A stretch of DNA of 64,000 bases from positions 2,642,395 to 2,706,394 of the forward strand of contig NZ_AP017928.1 of NCBI RefSeq assembly GCF_003584645.1, written 5' to 3'. The notes under the pieces were generated by a model. That model saw only the letters and a program-made list of their open reading frames with translations. It had not been told where the DNA came from and searched no databases. This document shows positions 16,233 to 25,569 of this stretch, piece after piece. How positions within the stretch are numbered: the first letter of the stretch is position 1; the number at the start of each line of letters is the position of its first letter. Source of the DNA: Methylocaldum marinum (GTDB lineage Bacteria > Pseudomonadota > Gammaproteobacteria > Methylococcales > Methylococcaceae). A program made the translations under genes and the position numbers.

Positions 16233-17009
16233 CTATTGCAGAATCTCGCTCATCAACCGATACCCGTCGTCGAGAAAGCCGGAAAAAAGGCTTAGAACGT
16301 CGGGCACGCTGATACCGATCAGAAACAGCCCCAAGCCCAGGCTGATCGGGAACCCGACCGAAAAGATGTTGAGCTGCGGCGCCGCGCGGCTGGCGACGCC
16401 GAATCCCAGGTTGACCAGCAACAAGGCCGTCACCAGAGGCAGGGAAAACAGGATGCCGGCAGCGAACAGACGGCTCGCCCACAGCGCCAGCCGCCGCATG
16501 CCCCCGGCGCTCAAGCCGTCGAATCCCACCGGGAGAAGGTAGAAGCTGTCGACCAGCAGCCTTATGAGCACCAGGTGTCCGTCCATGGCCAGGAACAGCA
16601 GTGTCGCCAGGACTTGGTAAAACTGGGCGATCACCGGGACCTGCACGCCGGTCTGCGGATCGACCAGGGATGCAAACCCCAGCCCCATGCTGTAGGCGAC
16701 GCTCTGTCCGCCGAAAACGATCGCTTCGAAAACCAGATGCAGGGCCAGACCAATCGCGAGGCCGATCAGAAATTGCTGAATCGCGATCCAGAACCCGGAC
16801 AGGCTGAACAAGACCGCGTCGGGCATGGAAGGCAGCACCGGCGAGATCAGCCAGGTGATGGACGCCGCCAGCATGACCCGGACCCGGACCGGCACCATGT
16901 GGCCGGTAAAGATGGGTATGGCGAGGAACACGGCGCCGACGCGCAAGAACGGCCAGGCCACGCTCGCGACCAGGGCCAGGAGCTGATTTTCGCTGAACGG
17001 CACCGTCAT
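16233..17009 (-). CDS. fliR: Flagellar export apparatus protein FliR
   Basis: A 258-residue polytopic membrane protein with about six helices and the FliR features RVGAVFLAIPIFTGHMVPVRVRV and LLVNLGFGVASRAAPQLNIFSVGFP. It forms the export channel core with FliP and FliQ. It lies nine bases before flhB and directly after fliQ. Confidence 0.95.
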   Translation of the reverse strand: MTVPFSENQLLALVASVAWPFLRVGAVFLAIPIFTGHMVPVRVRVMLAASITWLISPVLPSMPDAVLFSLSGFWIAIQQFLIGLAIGLALHLVFEAIVFGGQSVAYSMGLGFASLVDPQTGVQVPVIAQFYQVLATLLFLAMDGHLVLIRLLVDSFYLLPVGFDGLSAGGMRRLALWASRLFAAGILFSLPLVTALLLVNLGFGVASRAAPQLNIFSVGFPISLGLGLFLIGISVPDVLSLFSGFLDDGYRLMSEILQ

Positions 17010-17010
17010 C

Positions 17011-17280
17011 TCACCCGATCAGGCCGGGGATGCTGCGGATCAGCGACCGGGTGTAATCGATCAGAATCTGCAGCATCCAGGGGCCGGCCAGTATCAGCAC
17101 GAGCGCCATGGCTACGAGCTTGGGCACGAAGGTAAGAGTCATTTCGTTGATCTGGGTGGCCGCCTGGAACAAGGCGATCAGAAGTCCCACGGCCAGCGTC
17201 GTCAGCAGCATGGGCGCGCTGATTTGCAGGGTGACGGTCATCGCCTGCTGGCCGAGGGCGGCAATCGTTTCGGGGGTCAT
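17011..17280 (-). CDS. fliQ: Flagellar export apparatus protein FliQ
   Basis: An 89-residue protein with two membrane helices and the signature LLIALFQAATQINEMTLTFVPK. It is one of the three channel-forming subunits of the flagellar export gate. The stop is immediately followed by fliR, and it begins five bases after fliP. Confidence 0.96.
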   Translation of the reverse strand: MTPETIAALGQQAMTVTLQISAPMLLTTLAVGLLIALFQAATQINEMTLTFVPKLVAMALVLILAGPWMLQILIDYTRSLIRSIPGLIG

Positions 17281-17285
17281 GGCGC

Positions 17286-18053
17286 CTATTCGACGAAAAA
17301 ACTGGCCGCCAGGGTCTCGACCACCAGCACCCAGCCGTCCACCAGCACGAATAGCAACAGCTTGAAGGGCAGCGAAACGATCATCGGAGACAGCATCATC
17401 ATGCCCATCGACATCAGAACGGTCGCCACCACCAAATCGATGATCAGAAACGGCAGGAACAGGAGAAATCCCATTTGAAACGCCGTTTTCAGCTCGCTGG
17501 TCATGAAGGCCGGCACCAGCAGGGAAAACGGCGTCTCCTCGGGGCTCGCGATGTCCTGCCTGCCGGAAATGCGTGCAAACACCTCGAGATCGACTTCCCG
17601 CGTCTGTCTCAGCATGAACCGGCGGAACGGAACCGAGGCGCGTTCCAGGGCCGCGCCCGGTGCCAGCTGTTCCTTCAAATAAGGCTGCAGGGCTTGCTCG
17701 TTCACCTGCTCGAACACCGGCAGCATGGTGAACAGGGTCAGAAACAGCGAAATGCCGAGCAATACCTGATTATTGGGCGTTTGTCCGGCGCCCAGGGCCT
17801 GCCGCAAAATGGCCAGGACGATCATGATCCGGGTGAACGAGGTCATGCTCAGCAGCAGCGCCGGCAGCACGGTCAGCGCCGTCATCAGGGCCAGGACTTG
17901 AATGGTGACCGTATAGGTCTGGCCGCCTTGGCCGTTGCCGGACACGGTGAAGGCCTCGATGCCCGGAGCGGCGTGTGCCGACGATATCGACAGCCCCAAG
18001 AGGACCGCAATCACCCCGAGAGGCGCCACCGGGAAGCGCAACAGCCGATTCAT
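17286..18053 (-). CDS. fliP: Flagellar export apparatus protein FliP
   Basis: About 255 residues from the ATG at 18053, chosen because it overlaps the fliO stop and opens with a signal peptide ([28 protein letters not shown]). The conserved FliP segments [36 protein letters not shown] and the C-terminal [26 protein letters not shown] are present. FliP pentamers form the central export pore with FliQ and FliR. Confidence 0.96.
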   Translation of the reverse strand: MNRLLRFPVAPLGVIAVLLGLSISSAHAAPGIEAFTVSGNGQGGQTYTVTIQVLALMTALTVLPALLLSMTSFTRIMIVLAILRQALGAGQTPNNQVLLGISLFLTLFTMLPVFEQVNEQALQPYLKEQLAPGAALERASVPFRRFMLRQTREVDLEVFARISGRQDIASPEETPFSLLVPAFMTSELKTAFQMGFLLFLPFLIIDLVVATVLMSMGMMMLSPMIVSLPFKLLLFVLVDGWVLVVETLAASFFVE

Positions 18054-18463
18054 GGACGGCGCCTCATCATCTCGTTCAAGCGCTCGGCGAAGGACGCTTC
18101 GGCCTTGTCCACGGGCATTCCGGTCTCGACCGGAATGATGTCCGAATTTTCCAGGACGCACAGGGTCTCGACCCGTCCGGGGGCTACCCCCAGCACCAGC
18201 TGTTTCCCGCCTGCCTGCAACAGCACGGCCCGCTCGCGCGCGCCCAGCGACACCGCGGCCAGCACGCGAAAGCTTCCGGGCGCGAGCCGGGAAAAGTTGC
18301 CGAACCGCCGCAGCAGCCAGGCCAGAATCAGAATCACCGCCAGCACCGCCACCAGACCGGCCAGGCTTTTCGCCATATCGACCGAAGGCAAGGCCCCGGC
18401 GGTCTCCGCCAGCAGGGACGACGGCATGAGCAGCAATGGCGCGGTAGACAGAGCAAGCTTCAT
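18050..18463 (-). CDS. fliO: Flagellar assembly protein FliO
   Basis: A 137-residue protein with a short signal-like N-terminus, one strong membrane helix ([22 protein letters not shown]) and a cytoplasmic segment with the FliO signature [25 protein letters not shown]. FliO acts as a scaffold for FliP assembly. Both ends overlap neighbours by four bases (fliN upstream, fliP downstream). Confidence 0.92.
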   Translation of the reverse strand: MKLALSTAPLLLMPSSLLAETAGALPSVDMAKSLAGLVAVLAVILILAWLLRRFGNFSRLAPGSFRVLAAVSLGARERAVLLQAGGKQLVLGVAPGRVETLCVLENSDIIPVETGMPVDKAEASFAERLNEMMRRRP

Positions 18464-18936
18464 TTCAGTTTTCTCACCCGCTCCGCGGGGCTGATGACAT
18501 CGGTAAGGCGGATACCGAACTTATCGTTGACCACCACCACCTCCCCGTGAGCGATCAGGGTGCCGTTCACCAGCACATCCATGGGTTCGCCCGCCAGGCG
18601 TTCCAATTCGATGACCGAGCCCTGCGTGAGCTGTAGCAAATTGCGGATGTTAATCTTGGCGCGCCCGATTTCCATTGCAATGGTGACCGGAACGTCCAGC
18701 AGCACGTCCAGATTGATGTCTTCGCCCTTGGCCGTGCCAGCCGCCGGCGCCGATTTCCCGAGATCCTCGAAGGTGGCGGGTTCCGGTTTCGGCGAGGCCG
18801 GCTTCTGAAGCGGCGCAGTCATCTTTTTGGCGGCTTCCTGCTGCTCCAGCAAGGCGGCCGCCCAATCGTCGGCGAGATTGTCCGAGCCGCCATCCCACCC
18901 CGTTGTTTCGTTCTGATTTTCCGGTTCGTCACTCAT
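18460..18936 (-). CDS. fliN: Flagellar motor switch protein FliN
   Basis: The 158-residue protein has a variable N-terminal half and a C-terminal SpoA domain ([63 protein letters not shown]). FliN forms the lower ring of the motor switch and binds CheY-P. It overlaps fliM and fliO by four bases each. Confidence 0.95.
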   Translation of the reverse strand: MSDEPENQNETTGWDGGSDNLADDWAAALLEQQEAAKKMTAPLQKPASPKPEPATFEDLGKSAPAAGTAKGEDINLDVLLDVPVTIAMEIGRAKINIRNLLQLTQGSVIELERLAGEPMDVLVNGTLIAHGEVVVVNDKFGIRLTDVISPAERVRKLK

Positions 18937-19967
18937 GCCCGTTCAGCTCCGGTTCCCAATAATCCGAGCAAGCGTTCTTTCTCACCGCTCGTGCGTCTGA
19001 TCTTCTCCAAAATCTGCACCGCGTAATTACCCTTTGAAATCCCCACCTTTGCCCGGAACACCGGTACGTCGTCGACGACTACCGTAACGGTTTCCGGCAA
19101 TTCGATCGGAATCACGTCGCCGGCCTTAAGCTGAAGCAAGTCGTTCAGAGACAGGGTTTTTTCGACCAGGGTACTGTGCATCTCGATTTCGGCATCCAGG
19201 ATTTCCGATTGCAGCGCGGTACGCCAGCGACCGTCCGAATCATCGCTGCGATCCCCCTGAATGCCGGCATCCAGAAGTTCCCGTATCGGCTCGATCATCG
19301 AATACGGCAGCGTAATGTGCAGATCGCCGCCCCCGCCCTCCAGTTCGATGTGTATCGTCGAGATAACGACGACCTCGGCGGGGCTCACGATGTTGGCGAA
19401 CTGAGGATTCACTTCCGAGCCCAGGTATTCGAACTCGATCGGCATGACCGGCGCCCAGGCCTCTTTCATATCCTTGAAGATCAGCTCGAGCAGCATCTGG
19501 ATGATGCGCATTTCGGTCGGCGTGAATTCGCGTCCCTCGATCTTGTTGTAAAACTGGCCGTTGCCGCCGAAAAAATTGTCCACGACGGTAAATACCAGGG
19601 TCGGTTCCATAACCATCAGACCCCGACCGCGCAAGGGGTTGAGCCGGATGACATTGAGATTGGTGGGCACGAAAAGGCTGTGTACGTATTCCGAAAATTT
19701 CAGGACCTGAACGCCCAATACCGAAATCTCCGCCGAACGTCTGAGCAGATTGAAGAGACTGATGCGGAAATGACGTACGAAACGGTCGTTGATCATCTCT
19801 AGAGTCGGCATCCTGCCGCGTACGATCCTATCCTGGCTGGTGAAATCGTAGGGCCGAACCGCGCCGCTCCGAAACTCGAGGTCCGACTCGGTATCGATAT
19901 CGCCGTCGTCGACGCCGTGCAGAAGCGCGTCGATTTCTTCCTGGGTCAGAAGATCATGAACCGCCAT
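18933..19967 (-). CDS. fliM: Flagellar motor switch protein FliM
   Basis: The 344-residue protein starts with the CheY-binding peptide LTQEEIDALLHGV, continues with the middle CheC-like domain (YDFTSQDRIVRGRMPTLEMINDRFVRHFR) and ends with a SpoA domain. FliM joins FliN and FliG in the C ring and sets the direction of rotation. Confidence 0.96.
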   Translation of the reverse strand: MAVHDLLTQEEIDALLHGVDDGDIDTESDLEFRSGAVRPYDFTSQDRIVRGRMPTLEMINDRFVRHFRISLFNLLRRSAEISVLGVQVLKFSEYVHSLFVPTNLNVIRLNPLRGRGLMVMEPTLVFTVVDNFFGGNGQFYNKIEGREFTPTEMRIIQMLLELIFKDMKEAWAPVMPIEFEYLGSEVNPQFANIVSPAEVVVISTIHIELEGGGGDLHITLPYSMIEPIRELLDAGIQGDRSDDSDGRWRTALQSEILDAEIEMHSTLVEKTLSLNDLLQLKAGDVIPIELPETVTVVVDDVPVFRAKVGISKGNYAVQILEKIRRTSGEKERLLGLLGTGAERA

Positions 19968-19969
19968 GG

Positions 19970-20482
19970 CTATTGCATGATGAATCCGGTGAAAAAGAGG
20001 TCTTCTGCGCCTTCGTTACGGCCGGTTTGCCTGGAGACGACCTTGTTGATTTCCGTGAGCAACTCGGCGCGCAGGGCCTCCTTGCCTTCCACTGTCCGGA
20101 GCGCCGCCGGGTCCTGGCCGCTCAACACCAGCAGCACGTTGTTGCGAACCATCGGCGAGTGTTTTTTGACGGCCTCGATCACCTCAGGATTCTTCGAAGC
20201 GACGCTGAAGCCTATCTGGAGCAGGCGCGCGTTCGGATTGCTCGTGAAATTGACTACGAAAGCGGGCTCCATGGCGTAATAAAGCATGGGCAACGCCTGA
20301 GCGTCTTCGCTGCCGGACTCGCCCGAAGCCTGCTTCTGCTGCGGCGGAAGAATTCCCAAGACATAAAGCGCTCCGAAAACGGCGGCGAGCGTCCCGAGCA
20401 CCGCCCCAAGAACGATGAAAACGATGCTCTTGGACGAGTTTTTCTTTTCTTCCGTCAGATCCAACCTGCCTGCTTGCGCCAT
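19970..20482 (-). CDS. fliL: Flagellar basal body protein FliL
   Basis: About 170 residues from the ATG at 20482 (MAQAGRLDLTEEKKNSSKS). One membrane helix (IVFIVLGAVLGTLAAVFGALYVLGI) is followed by a periplasmic domain with YYAMEPAFVVNF and LLVLSGQDPAALRTVEGKEALRAELLTEIN. FliL surrounds the stator units. The open frame extends upstream, but the chosen start gives the normal length. It is the first gene of this operon; the neighbour at 20923 is unrelated. Confidence 0.92.
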   Translation of the reverse strand: MAQAGRLDLTEEKKNSSKSIVFIVLGAVLGTLAAVFGALYVLGILPPQQKQASGESGSEDAQALPMLYYAMEPAFVVNFTSNPNARLLQIGFSVASKNPEVIEAVKKHSPMVRNNVLLVLSGQDPAALRTVEGKEALRAELLTEINKVVSRQTGRNEGAEDLFFTGFIMQ

Positions 20483-20501
20483 CGCGAATTCTCGAAGTTT
20501 T

Positions 20502-20517
20502 TTGCTGCAAGCAGCAA
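20502..20517. promoter_or_regulatory. Perfect palindrome upstream of fliL
   Basis: TTGCTGC-AA-GCAGCAA forms a perfect 7-bp inverted repeat with a 2-base centre, 20 bases before the fliL start. It could be an operator or a hairpin in the fliL leader. No run of T follows on either strand, so it is not a typical terminator. I see no clear sigma-54 promoter nearby. Confidence 0.35.
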
Positions 20518-20838
20518 CAATGATGCCGAACACAAAACCATGTATAAACAAGGCCTTAGCTTGCGCCGCACGATTCTCGTCACAATCCGGGAGAAAAACT
20601 TCCAGCGTCGCGCCAAAATTCGGACACTTCAGAGGGGATGAGGGCGTTGCCGTCGAGCCGGAGAGACCTAAACCGCCGGGAGAGAATTCCCGATCGTGCT
20701 GACGTTACGACATTGCTCTCGGAAAGGCCTGGGTGAGGGGGTTTCGCGAGCCCTTGCCGCCCGGGGTTCATTCGCTGGAAGACAGGACGAGGGCTTCTTA
20801 AACGGCATCGGGCATGCGGGTGATGGCACCGTAAAAGA

Positions 20839-20868
20839 AGGCACGGGTGAGGGTTCCAACCCGTGCCT
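20839..20868 (-). terminator. Rho-independent terminator of the 20923-21516 gene
   Basis: AGGCACGGGT and ACCCGTGCCT pair perfectly over ten bases with a 10-base loop. On the minus strand the hairpin is followed by TCTTTTAC. It lies about 55 bases after the stop of the secreted-protein gene and also separates that gene from the flagellar operon. Confidence 0.7.
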
Positions 20869-20922
20869 CCCCGGTTGAACGCGCAATATTTCGGCAGCGG
20901 AGTTACAGTGTGGAGAGCCTAT

Positions 20923-21516
20923 TTACATCGCAGACTCGACGAATATGCCGCTGACCTGCTTAAAGGTATTGATCTTGGTACACACGTTCAGAATACCCTC
21001 GACTTCCAGGGTACCGCCGGTTACGTTCTGGAAGATACCGGTATTGAGCGATCGTGTTTCAAGCGGACTGGATGGATCCAGAGGATTCGCCGGAACCGTC
21101 ACCGCGGGGGCGACCACATGCATTGTTTCATGCAGGCGAACCTCGCAGCCGGATATACCGAGTATCGTTCCGAGATCACTATCGGTATTCAAGCGAGAGT
21201 TATCGCAGGTAAAAATGTGCCGCAGAATAGGCTCGCCCAATGGACTATAGCCGGTGATCCTGCCCAGGATCTGGCAGGACAGAGTTTTTTTATCATCCGT
21301 TTTAAGAATTGCATAACCGAGTTGCGAGTCCCAAGGCGCGGGCCAACTCGAGACTATCGGCCAATCCGGGCCACCGTCGATATGGGTTTGTACGGTCGTA
21401 TCCGGAAGACTTTGCGTCTGACCGTACCCCGCTTTGATAACGAGGTCGGCATGGACCGAGGCTGAAACAATCATCCCAATAGTAAAAACCGTCATTACAA
21501 AAGTCTTCTTAAGCAT
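20923..21516 (-). CDS. Secreted protein of unknown function
   Basis: The 197-residue protein has a clear signal peptide (MLKKTFVMTVFTIGMIVSASVHA) preceded by a good ribosome site (GGGAAGAGAAAATG). The mature part has five cysteines and a predicted mix of strands, with an internal VTVPANPLDPSSPLETRSLNT loop. I do not recognise a family. It is a single-gene unit with its own terminator, next to the IS66 element. AT content is higher than in the neighbouring flagellar genes. Confidence 0.7.
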   Translation of the reverse strand: MLKKTFVMTVFTIGMIVSASVHADLVIKAGYGQTQSLPDTTVQTHIDGGPDWPIVSSWPAPWDSQLGYAILKTDDKKTLSCQILGRITGYSPLGEPILRHIFTCDNSRLNTDSDLGTILGISGCEVRLHETMHVVAPAVTVPANPLDPSSPLETRSLNTGIFQNVTGGTLEVEGILNVCTKINTFKQVSGIFVESAM

Positions 21517-21746
21517 TTTCTCTTCCCTTTATTTTTAATGGACAGACAGAGAGCTCAACTAAACATCCACGGTCGAATTGTTCGTCCACCGAGCAAGATG
21601 ATAAGTGAGTTTGGCTTCAGCCATAACAAATTATTTACAGCTCGCGACATTCCGCCGCTCGGCCCGCGGCGTGCATCGTGATTTTTACGACGGCATTTAC
21701 CCCTCGATCAGTCGTCGTTTCCGTATCCCAAGCATCGGGCAGGCAA

Positions 21747-21754
21747 GGCGCTGG
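21747..21754. repeat. IS66 target-site duplication, left copy
   Basis: GGCGCTGG lies directly outside the left terminal repeat and is repeated exactly at 24109-24116. Eight bases is the duplication length expected for IS66-family elements. Confidence 0.95.
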
Positions 21755-21833
21755 GTAAGCGTCCGGCTGTCCGCATAATTCCCACCGATTAGCGCCTGAG
21801 TCACAGTATCGCCATATTCCCGAAGAGGAGGAG

Positions 21834-22136
21834 ATGGCGATGACGAAACAAGAACGAGAGATGCATTGGCGGGTCCTGCTGGAGCAACAGGCAGGGAGTG
21901 GGTTGTCGGTGCGCGCTTGGTGTGCGCGCGAGGCGGTCAGCTATGCGGCGTTCATCTACTGGCGTCGACGCGTAGCGCAGCCAGCGGTGGTGGCGCCACT
22001 GACGTTGATGCGGGTAGATGGCGGTGAGACAGCAGTCGGTGGTCTGTGGTTGTCGGTGGGCGGGGTTCGCATCGAGGTGAAACCGGGGTTCGATGCCGGG
22101 TTGTTGAAGCAGGTGGTGGCCGCATTGGTCTCGTGA
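21834..22136 (+). CDS. tnpA: IS66 accessory protein TnpA
   Basis: A 100-residue protein of the IS66 Orf1/TnpA family: an N-terminal helix-turn-helix (REMHWRVLLEQQAGSGLSVRAWCAREAVSYAAFIYWRRR) and a short beta-rich tail. A strong ribosome site (AGGAGGAG) precedes the ATG. The stop overlaps the tnpB start, which couples translation. Confidence 0.88.
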   Translation: MAMTKQEREMHWRVLLEQQAGSGLSVRAWCAREAVSYAAFIYWRRRVAQPAVVAPLTLMRVDGGETAVGGLWLSVGGVRIEVKPGFDAGLLKQVVAALVS

Positions 22137-22477
22137 TGCTGGCGACGATTCTGAGTGCGGCGGCGGTGTATGTGGTGGCCGAGCCGGTCGATTTGCGCAA
22201 GTCCATCGATGGTTTGGCGCTGGCGGTGGAGAGCAGTCTGGGGCATTCGCCGTTATCGGGTGCGGTGTTCGTGTTTTTCAACCGGGGCCGGGACAAGGTG
22301 AAGCTGTTGTGGTGGGATCGTCACGGTTTCTGGCTGGCCTACAAGCGGCTGGAGAACGGCCGCTTCCGCAAGCCGGTTCAGGGGACGATTTCGCGCTCGG
22401 ACCTGCTGCTGTTGCTGGAAGGCGTGGACCTGACGGTGGCCCGTTTCCGCGCGGTTCGCGCGGGTCGGGTCGGCTGA
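22136..22477 (+). CDS. tnpB: IS66 Orf2-like protein TnpB
   Basis: A 113-residue IS66 Orf2 protein: VYVVAEPVDLRKSIDGLALAVESSLGHSPLSGAVFVFFNRGRDKVKLLWWDRHGFWLAYKRLE is the family signature. It is required for transposition of IS66 elements, but its mechanism is unclear. The start overlaps the tnpA stop (TGATG); an open frame extends upstream but is not used in this family. Confidence 0.93.
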   Translation: MLATILSAAAVYVVAEPVDLRKSIDGLALAVESSLGHSPLSGAVFVFFNRGRDKVKLLWWDRHGFWLAYKRLENGRFRKPVQGTISRSDLLLLLEGVDLTVARFRAVRAGRVG

Positions 22478-22535
22478 GTCGAAAGTGCCTGAAACCCGCA
22501 TCAGAGCTGGGCTTTCGGGTGGTCCACCGGGTATA

Positions 22536-24047
22536 ATGGCAGCCATGAATGCCGCCGCTCTCGCCGAAGAAAATCGTACTCTAAAGGCCACCCTGGCCCA
22601 GCGCGAGGCGCGCATCGAACGGCTGGAATTCGACCTGGCGCAGCTGAAGAAGCTGCTGTTCGGCGCCCGTTCCGAGCGACTGGCGACCCTCCCCGACATC
22701 GACCAACTGCCGCTGTGGGATGAGGTGCCCGAGGACGCCCCCGTCGCCAGTCCGGTGGCGTTCAAGACGGTGGTGGTGCAATCGCCCGCCAAGAATCAAC
22801 CGAAGCGCACCGCACTGCCGGCGCATCTGCCGCGAGAGATCGTGGTATTGCCGTTGTCGGCACAAGACCGGCAGTGTCCTGCCTGCGGTGAGGAACGGCC
22901 GGTGATCGGCTACGAAAGCTCCGAACGCTTGGATTACGTCCCGGCGCAACTGAAGGTCGTGGAAACGCGGCGGGAAAAGTGCGCCTGCGCGAAGTGCCAA
23001 GGGCAGTTGACCACGGTACCGGCCCCGCCGCAAATCATCGAGCAGGGCATCCCTCTGCCGGGTCTTCTGGCACATCTGCTGATGGCCAAATACGGCTATC
23101 ACCTGCCGCTGTACCGCATCGAGCAAATCTTTGCCCACCAGGGTGTCCCCATTGCCCGCACCACGTTGTGCGACTGGGTCATCCAGAGCGGCTGGCAGCT
23201 GCAGCCCTTGGTCGAGCGGATGCTGGCGTTGCTCAAGCAACAGCCGGTGATCTTCTCGGACGACACCACTGTGGCGGTGCAGGACCGCGGCAAGACGCGG
23301 GAAACCCGGTTTTGGGTATACGCCGGCCACTCGCCGCCCATCGTCGTCTATGACCACACCGAAACCCGGGCGGGCAAGCATCCCAAGGCCAAACTGGAAG
23401 GCTACAGCGGCTACCTGCAGGCGGACGCCTATGCCGGTTACGACCAGATCTTCGCCGCGGGCAAGGTCCTGGAAGTGGCGTGCTGGGCGCATGCGCGCCG
23501 CAAGTTCTTCGAGATTGCCCGACAGACCGAGAACGGCAAGCGCATCAGCGCCCATGAGGCCTTGGAGTACATCGGCCGGCTCTACGCCATCGAACGGGAG
23601 GCCAAGGAACAGCAACTCGACGCCGAAGGCACCCGAAAGCTACGGCAGGAACAGGCGCGGCCGATCCTGGCCGAGTTCAAGGCCTGGCTCGAAGACCGGC
23701 TGCGCCAGCTGGCGCCCAAGACCCCCACTGCCCAGGCCATCGGCTATGCCCTCAAGAACTGGCCGGCGCTGGAGCGCTATACCGAAGACGGTCGCCTGGA
23801 GATCGACAACAACCGGAGCGAACGGGCCATCCGCCCGCTGACCATCGGCCGCAAGAACTGGCTGTTCCTCGGCTCGCCCAAGGGCGGCCAGGTCGCCGCC
23901 ACCGTCTTCAGCCTGATCCAGACCTGCAAGGAGCTGGGCATCAATCCGGAGGCCTATCTGAAGGATGTCCTCAACCGCCTGCCTTCCACCAAGCAGAAGG
24001 ACATCGACAGCCTGCTTCCTCACAACTGCAAGCTGCCCGGGGCGTAA
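22536..24047 (+). CDS. tnpC: IS66 transposase TnpC
   Basis: About 503 residues from the ATG at 22536. It has an N-terminal coiled coil (LAEENRTLKATLAQREARIERLEFDLAQLKKLLFG), a zinc-finger-like segment (CPACGEE and CACAKC), the IS66 catalytic core (FSDDTTVAVQD, YLQADAYAGYDQIF, ACWAHARRKFFE) and the C-terminal IDNNRSERAIRPLTIGRKNWLF. All motifs appear intact. An in-frame start further upstream at 22485 is possible. Confidence 0.94.
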   Translation: MAAMNAAALAEENRTLKATLAQREARIERLEFDLAQLKKLLFGARSERLATLPDIDQLPLWDEVPEDAPVASPVAFKTVVVQSPAKNQPKRTALPAHLPREIVVLPLSAQDRQCPACGEERPVIGYESSERLDYVPAQLKVVETRREKCACAKCQGQLTTVPAPPQIIEQGIPLPGLLAHLLMAKYGYHLPLYRIEQIFAHQGVPIARTTLCDWVIQSGWQLQPLVERMLALLKQQPVIFSDDTTVAVQDRGKTRETRFWVYAGHSPPIVVYDHTETRAGKHPKAKLEGYSGYLQADAYAGYDQIFAAGKVLEVACWAHARRKFFEIARQTENGKRISAHEALEYIGRLYAIEREAKEQQLDAEGTRKLRQEQARPILAEFKAWLEDRLRQLAPKTPTAQAIGYALKNWPALERYTEDGRLEIDNNRSERAIRPLTIGRKNWLFLGSPKGGQVAATVFSLIQTCKELGINPEAYLKDVLNRLPSTKQKDIDSLLPHNCKLPGA

Positions 24048-24108
24048 CAAGCGACCACTTAACCGTTCGCCACTGCGACCACAAGTCCGGGTACCGCCGA
24101 ACGCTTAC

Positions 24109-24116
24109 GGCGCTGG
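24109..24116. repeat. IS66 target-site duplication, right copy
   Basis: GGCGCTGG, identical to 21747-21754, abuts the right end of the element. Confidence 0.95.
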
Positions 24117-24354
24117 GGCCTGCTTGCCAATATCCACCGGCTTTCCGATTCAAGCGAACGAGACCGCTTTAACAGCGCCCCTCGGCGCCGCGCGATCGGT
24201 TTTCGGTGTCCGGCCAAAAATGGAATGCATTGTAAAAGGATCGTTATACGAGGCAGAATTGACCGGGCAAAAAAAGCAGAATCGCCGGGGGTAGGCGTCT
24301 GCCAGAACCCCGGTCTACAAACCTGAAAATTCATCCACTCAAGAGGAAGGTCAC

Positions 24355-25569
24355 ATGGATAGCAAAGTTCATCACCGTGTCGTCGTCATCGGCGGCGGCG
24401 CTGCCGGACTCGGCATCGCCGCACGTGTACTGCATGCCGGAATAACCGATGTCGCCATCGTCGAACCGTCCGACAAACATTACTATCAGCCGTTCTGGAC
24501 GTTTGTCGGCGGCGGCGTCGTCAGTCGCGAGCAATCGGTCAAACCCATGGCCGATTTGATCCCCAAAGGCGCCACCTGGATTCGCGATGCCGCGGCGGAA
24601 TTCGATCCCGCCAACAATTCCTTGAAGACCCAGGGCGGCAAGGAGATCAGTTACGATTATCTGGTTGTATGCCCGGGGCTTCAGATCGACTGGGACAAGA
24701 TTCCGGGAGTCAAGGAGGCCGTAGGTAAAGACGGGGTCTGCAGCAATTACAGCTACGATACCGTCAATACCACCTGGGAAAATATCCGCAATTTCAAGGG
24801 CGGCAACGCCGTGTTCACGTTCCCGCCGCCGCCTATCAAATGCGCAGGAGCTCCTCAGAAAATCATGTACCTGGCCGAGGACCATTTCCGCAAGCACGGA
24901 TTACGCGACAAATCCAGGATCATTTTCTACTGCGCCACACCCACCATTTTCAGCGTGCCGAAATACGCCATCAGCCTCATGGAGCAGGTGGTAAAACCGC
25001 GCCATATCGAAGTCCACTTCAAGCACAATCTGGTCGAACTGCGCCCCGCATCGAAAGAAGCCGTATTCAAGAACCTCGATACGGGGGACACCATCGTCCA
25101 GCCATACGACATGATCCATGTCGTCCCGCCCATGAGCGCACCGGATTTCCTCAAGAAAAGCCCGCTCGGAAACGAAGGCGGATGGGTGGACGTGAGCAAG
25201 GACACCCTGCAGCACGTTCGCTATCCCAACGTGTTCGGCATCGGCGACGCCAGCAGTCTGCCCACGTCCAAGACGGCGGCGGCGATCCGCGCCCAAAGCC
25301 CGGTCCTGGCCGCGAATCTCCTGTCGGTTATGAATGGAGGACAGCCGGTAGCCAAGTACGACGGTTACACCTCGTGCCCGCTGATCACCGGCTACGGCAA
25401 ATTGATCCTGGCCGAATTCGACTACGATCTGAAACCCCAGGAAACCTTCCCCTTCGACCAGGGCAAGGAGCGCTACAGCATGTATCTCTTGAAGCGCTAC
25501 ATCATTCCGGCGATTTACTGGAAGGGTCTGCTCAAGGGTTACCAGTGGCCGCATCCGGGCAAGGCGTAA
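24355..25569 (+). CDS. sqr: Sulfide:quinone oxidoreductase (type II-like)
   Basis: The 404-residue flavoprotein has an N-terminal FAD-binding motif (VVVIGGGAAGLGIAARVL), a second dinucleotide fold, and FPPPPIKCAGAPQKIMYL with the conserved Cys163. A later Cys341 (GYTSCPLI) is a candidate redox partner. The sequence resembles the type II branch that includes mitochondrial SQOR. The enzyme oxidises sulfide to sulfane sulfur and feeds electrons to the quinone pool at the inner membrane. A ribosome site (GAGGAAGG) precedes the ATG. It is monocistronic, just right of the IS66 insertion. Confidence 0.9.
   Translation: MDSKVHHRVVVIGGGAAGLGIAARVLHAGITDVAIVEPSDKHYYQPFWTFVGGGVVSREQSVKPMADLIPKGATWIRDAAAEFDPANNSLKTQGGKEISYDYLVVCPGLQIDWDKIPGVKEAVGKDGVCSNYSYDTVNTTWENIRNFKGGNAVFTFPPPPIKCAGAPQKIMYLAEDHFRKHGLRDKSRIIFYCATPTIFSVPKYAISLMEQVVKPRHIEVHFKHNLVELRPASKEAVFKNLDTGDTIVQPYDMIHVVPPMSAPDFLKKSPLGNEGGWVDVSKDTLQHVRYPNVFGIGDASSLPTSKTAAAIRAQSPVLAANLLSVMNGGQPVAKYDGYTSCPLITGYGKLILAEFDYDLKPQETFPFDQGKERYSMYLLKRYIIPAIYWKGLLKGYQWPHPGKA

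Larger units (their letters stand above)
21755..24108 (+). mobile_element. Intact IS66-family insertion sequence
   Basis: A 2354-bp element with terminal inverted repeats starting GTAAGCGTCCGGC on the left and GTAAGCGTTCGGC (reverse complement) on the right. It carries three intact genes in the canonical IS66 order (tnpA, tnpB, tnpC) and is flanked by a perfect 8-bp duplication. Everything visible is undamaged, so it may be active, and the insertion looks recent. Confidence 0.95.
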
